A DNA stretch of 64,000 nt from Flaccisagitta enflata (taxonomy: Eukaryota; Chaetognatha; Sagittoidea; Aphragmophora), in assembly GCA_965153355.1 (NCBI GenBank), contig OZ231127.1, forward strand, positions 15,066,001 to 15,130,000, read 5' to 3'. The notes beneath the pieces were generated by a model that saw only the letters and a program-made list of their open reading frames with translations, made no database searches and was not told where the DNA came from. Positions 63,476 to 64,000 of the stretch are shown here, one piece after another; position 1 is the stretch's first letter; each line of letters starts with the position of its first letter. The translations under genes were made by a program, and so were the position numbers.

Positions 63476-63845
63476 AACAAGGCCAACACCTTACAGTCGC
63501 GTGCGGTTGTTAAGACCAAAAGACTAAAAGATTAAACGGCGAAAAGACCAAAAATAACTTATAATGACTATAAATGACTTTAAATATATAGATTTCTGCT
63601 TAAATAGGCTGATTCTTGTGATTTCTGTTTGATTTTGTTTTTTCTTCATTTTTTTTGCCTTGATACCGTCTTCACTTTTGTATGAATAAATTTCATATAA
63701 ATGACGTTAAACAAATCAAAATAACTTAAATTAATGTAAAACGACAAGAAAAAGAAGCAAAGCGTTAGGGACGGACCGACCAACCGGCCGGCCGACCGAC
63801 AGACGGTCAAAGTGGGTCATTGAGTCGCGTGCACGCGACTAAAAA
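63476..63845 (+). mobile_element. Hairpin-end repeat, subfamily B2, long copy
   Basis: AACAAGGCCAACACC start, AGTCGCGTGCGG box, AATGACTATAAATGACTTTA centre, GGACCGACCAACCGGCCGGC, and perfect hairpin AGTCGCGTGCACGCGACT (63823-63840) then AAAAA. Confidence 0.83.
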
Positions 63846-64000
63846 GTAATTTACGTATTTGTAATAACATGATATTTGTAATAACAGTAATTTACGTATT
63901 TGTAAGAGCAGGCCTTCCTATCTGGTAATAGGGTTTGATGTTGAAACAGTCATGGGCGCTTCGCTCATAGAATCCATTCAAATGGGATAAAGACGACGAA

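Overview
The window is animal nuclear DNA, most likely from an invertebrate. It is gene-poor and full of simple repeats, transposon relics and tandem arrays. Its one recognisable host gene has canonical GT-AG introns. It encodes an invertebrate-style semaphorin, an axon-guidance ligand or receptor, and runs on the minus strand through most of the window. Four exons can be read: exon 1 (51206-52052, with a secretory signal sequence), exon 2 (18663-18759), exon 3 (5777-5822) and exon 4 (5326-5388). Splice phases match at all three junctions (1, 2, 0). Together the exons encode the start of a Sema domain up to the Cys/Lys motif that precedes the conserved DC-NY block. Intron 1 is about 32.4 kb, intron 2 about 12.8 kb and intron 3 388 bp. 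The rest of the gene lies beyond the left edge. The species cannot be named from sequence alone.

Layout. 1-5.3 kb lies downstream of exon 4 and holds a 61-bp satellite and GA/TC microsatellites. 5.8-18.7 kb is intron 2: long (GA)n, (CA)n and (GAAA)n tracts, a 697-bp duplicated unit at 8.3-9.9 kb, a 616-bp foldback inserted in a GA tract (12.1-12.7 kb) and an array of copied exon-2 splice donors at 18.24-18.66 kb. 18.8-51.2 kb is intron 1: a 13-bp minisatellite (20.4-21.1 kb), a 158-bp repeat with dimeric higher-order structure (21.1-21.8 kb), GTT/GAAA/GA arrays, a palindromic element around a minisatellite (31.9-32.4 kb), a 578-bp MITE (33.6 kb) and a 5.85-kb foldback element (37036-42886). 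That foldback is interrupted by a 2.5-kb DNA transposon (39003-41525) carrying a long ORF broken by one amber codon. 52.1-64 kb lies upstream of the semaphorin gene: a candidate TATA box, another 1-kb foldback, a 766-bp relative of the 31.9-kb palindromic element, and more microsatellites.

The most striking unexplained signal is a dispersed repeat superfamily with about twenty full or partial copies. One end reads AACAAGGCC. The other ends in a hairpin followed by TAAAAA. A short box near the first end is repeated as one arm of the terminal hairpin and, inverted, as the other arm. Divergent subfamilies carry different boxes (AGTCGCGGACG, AGTCGCGTGC, GTGCGAC, GATGCGTCCG), yet box and terminal arm change together. 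This points to selection on pairing or co-recognition of the two ends.

No rRNA, convincing tRNA, CRISPR array or prokaryotic feature was seen. Almost all long open frames here are translations of microsatellites or minisatellites and are not annotated as genes.
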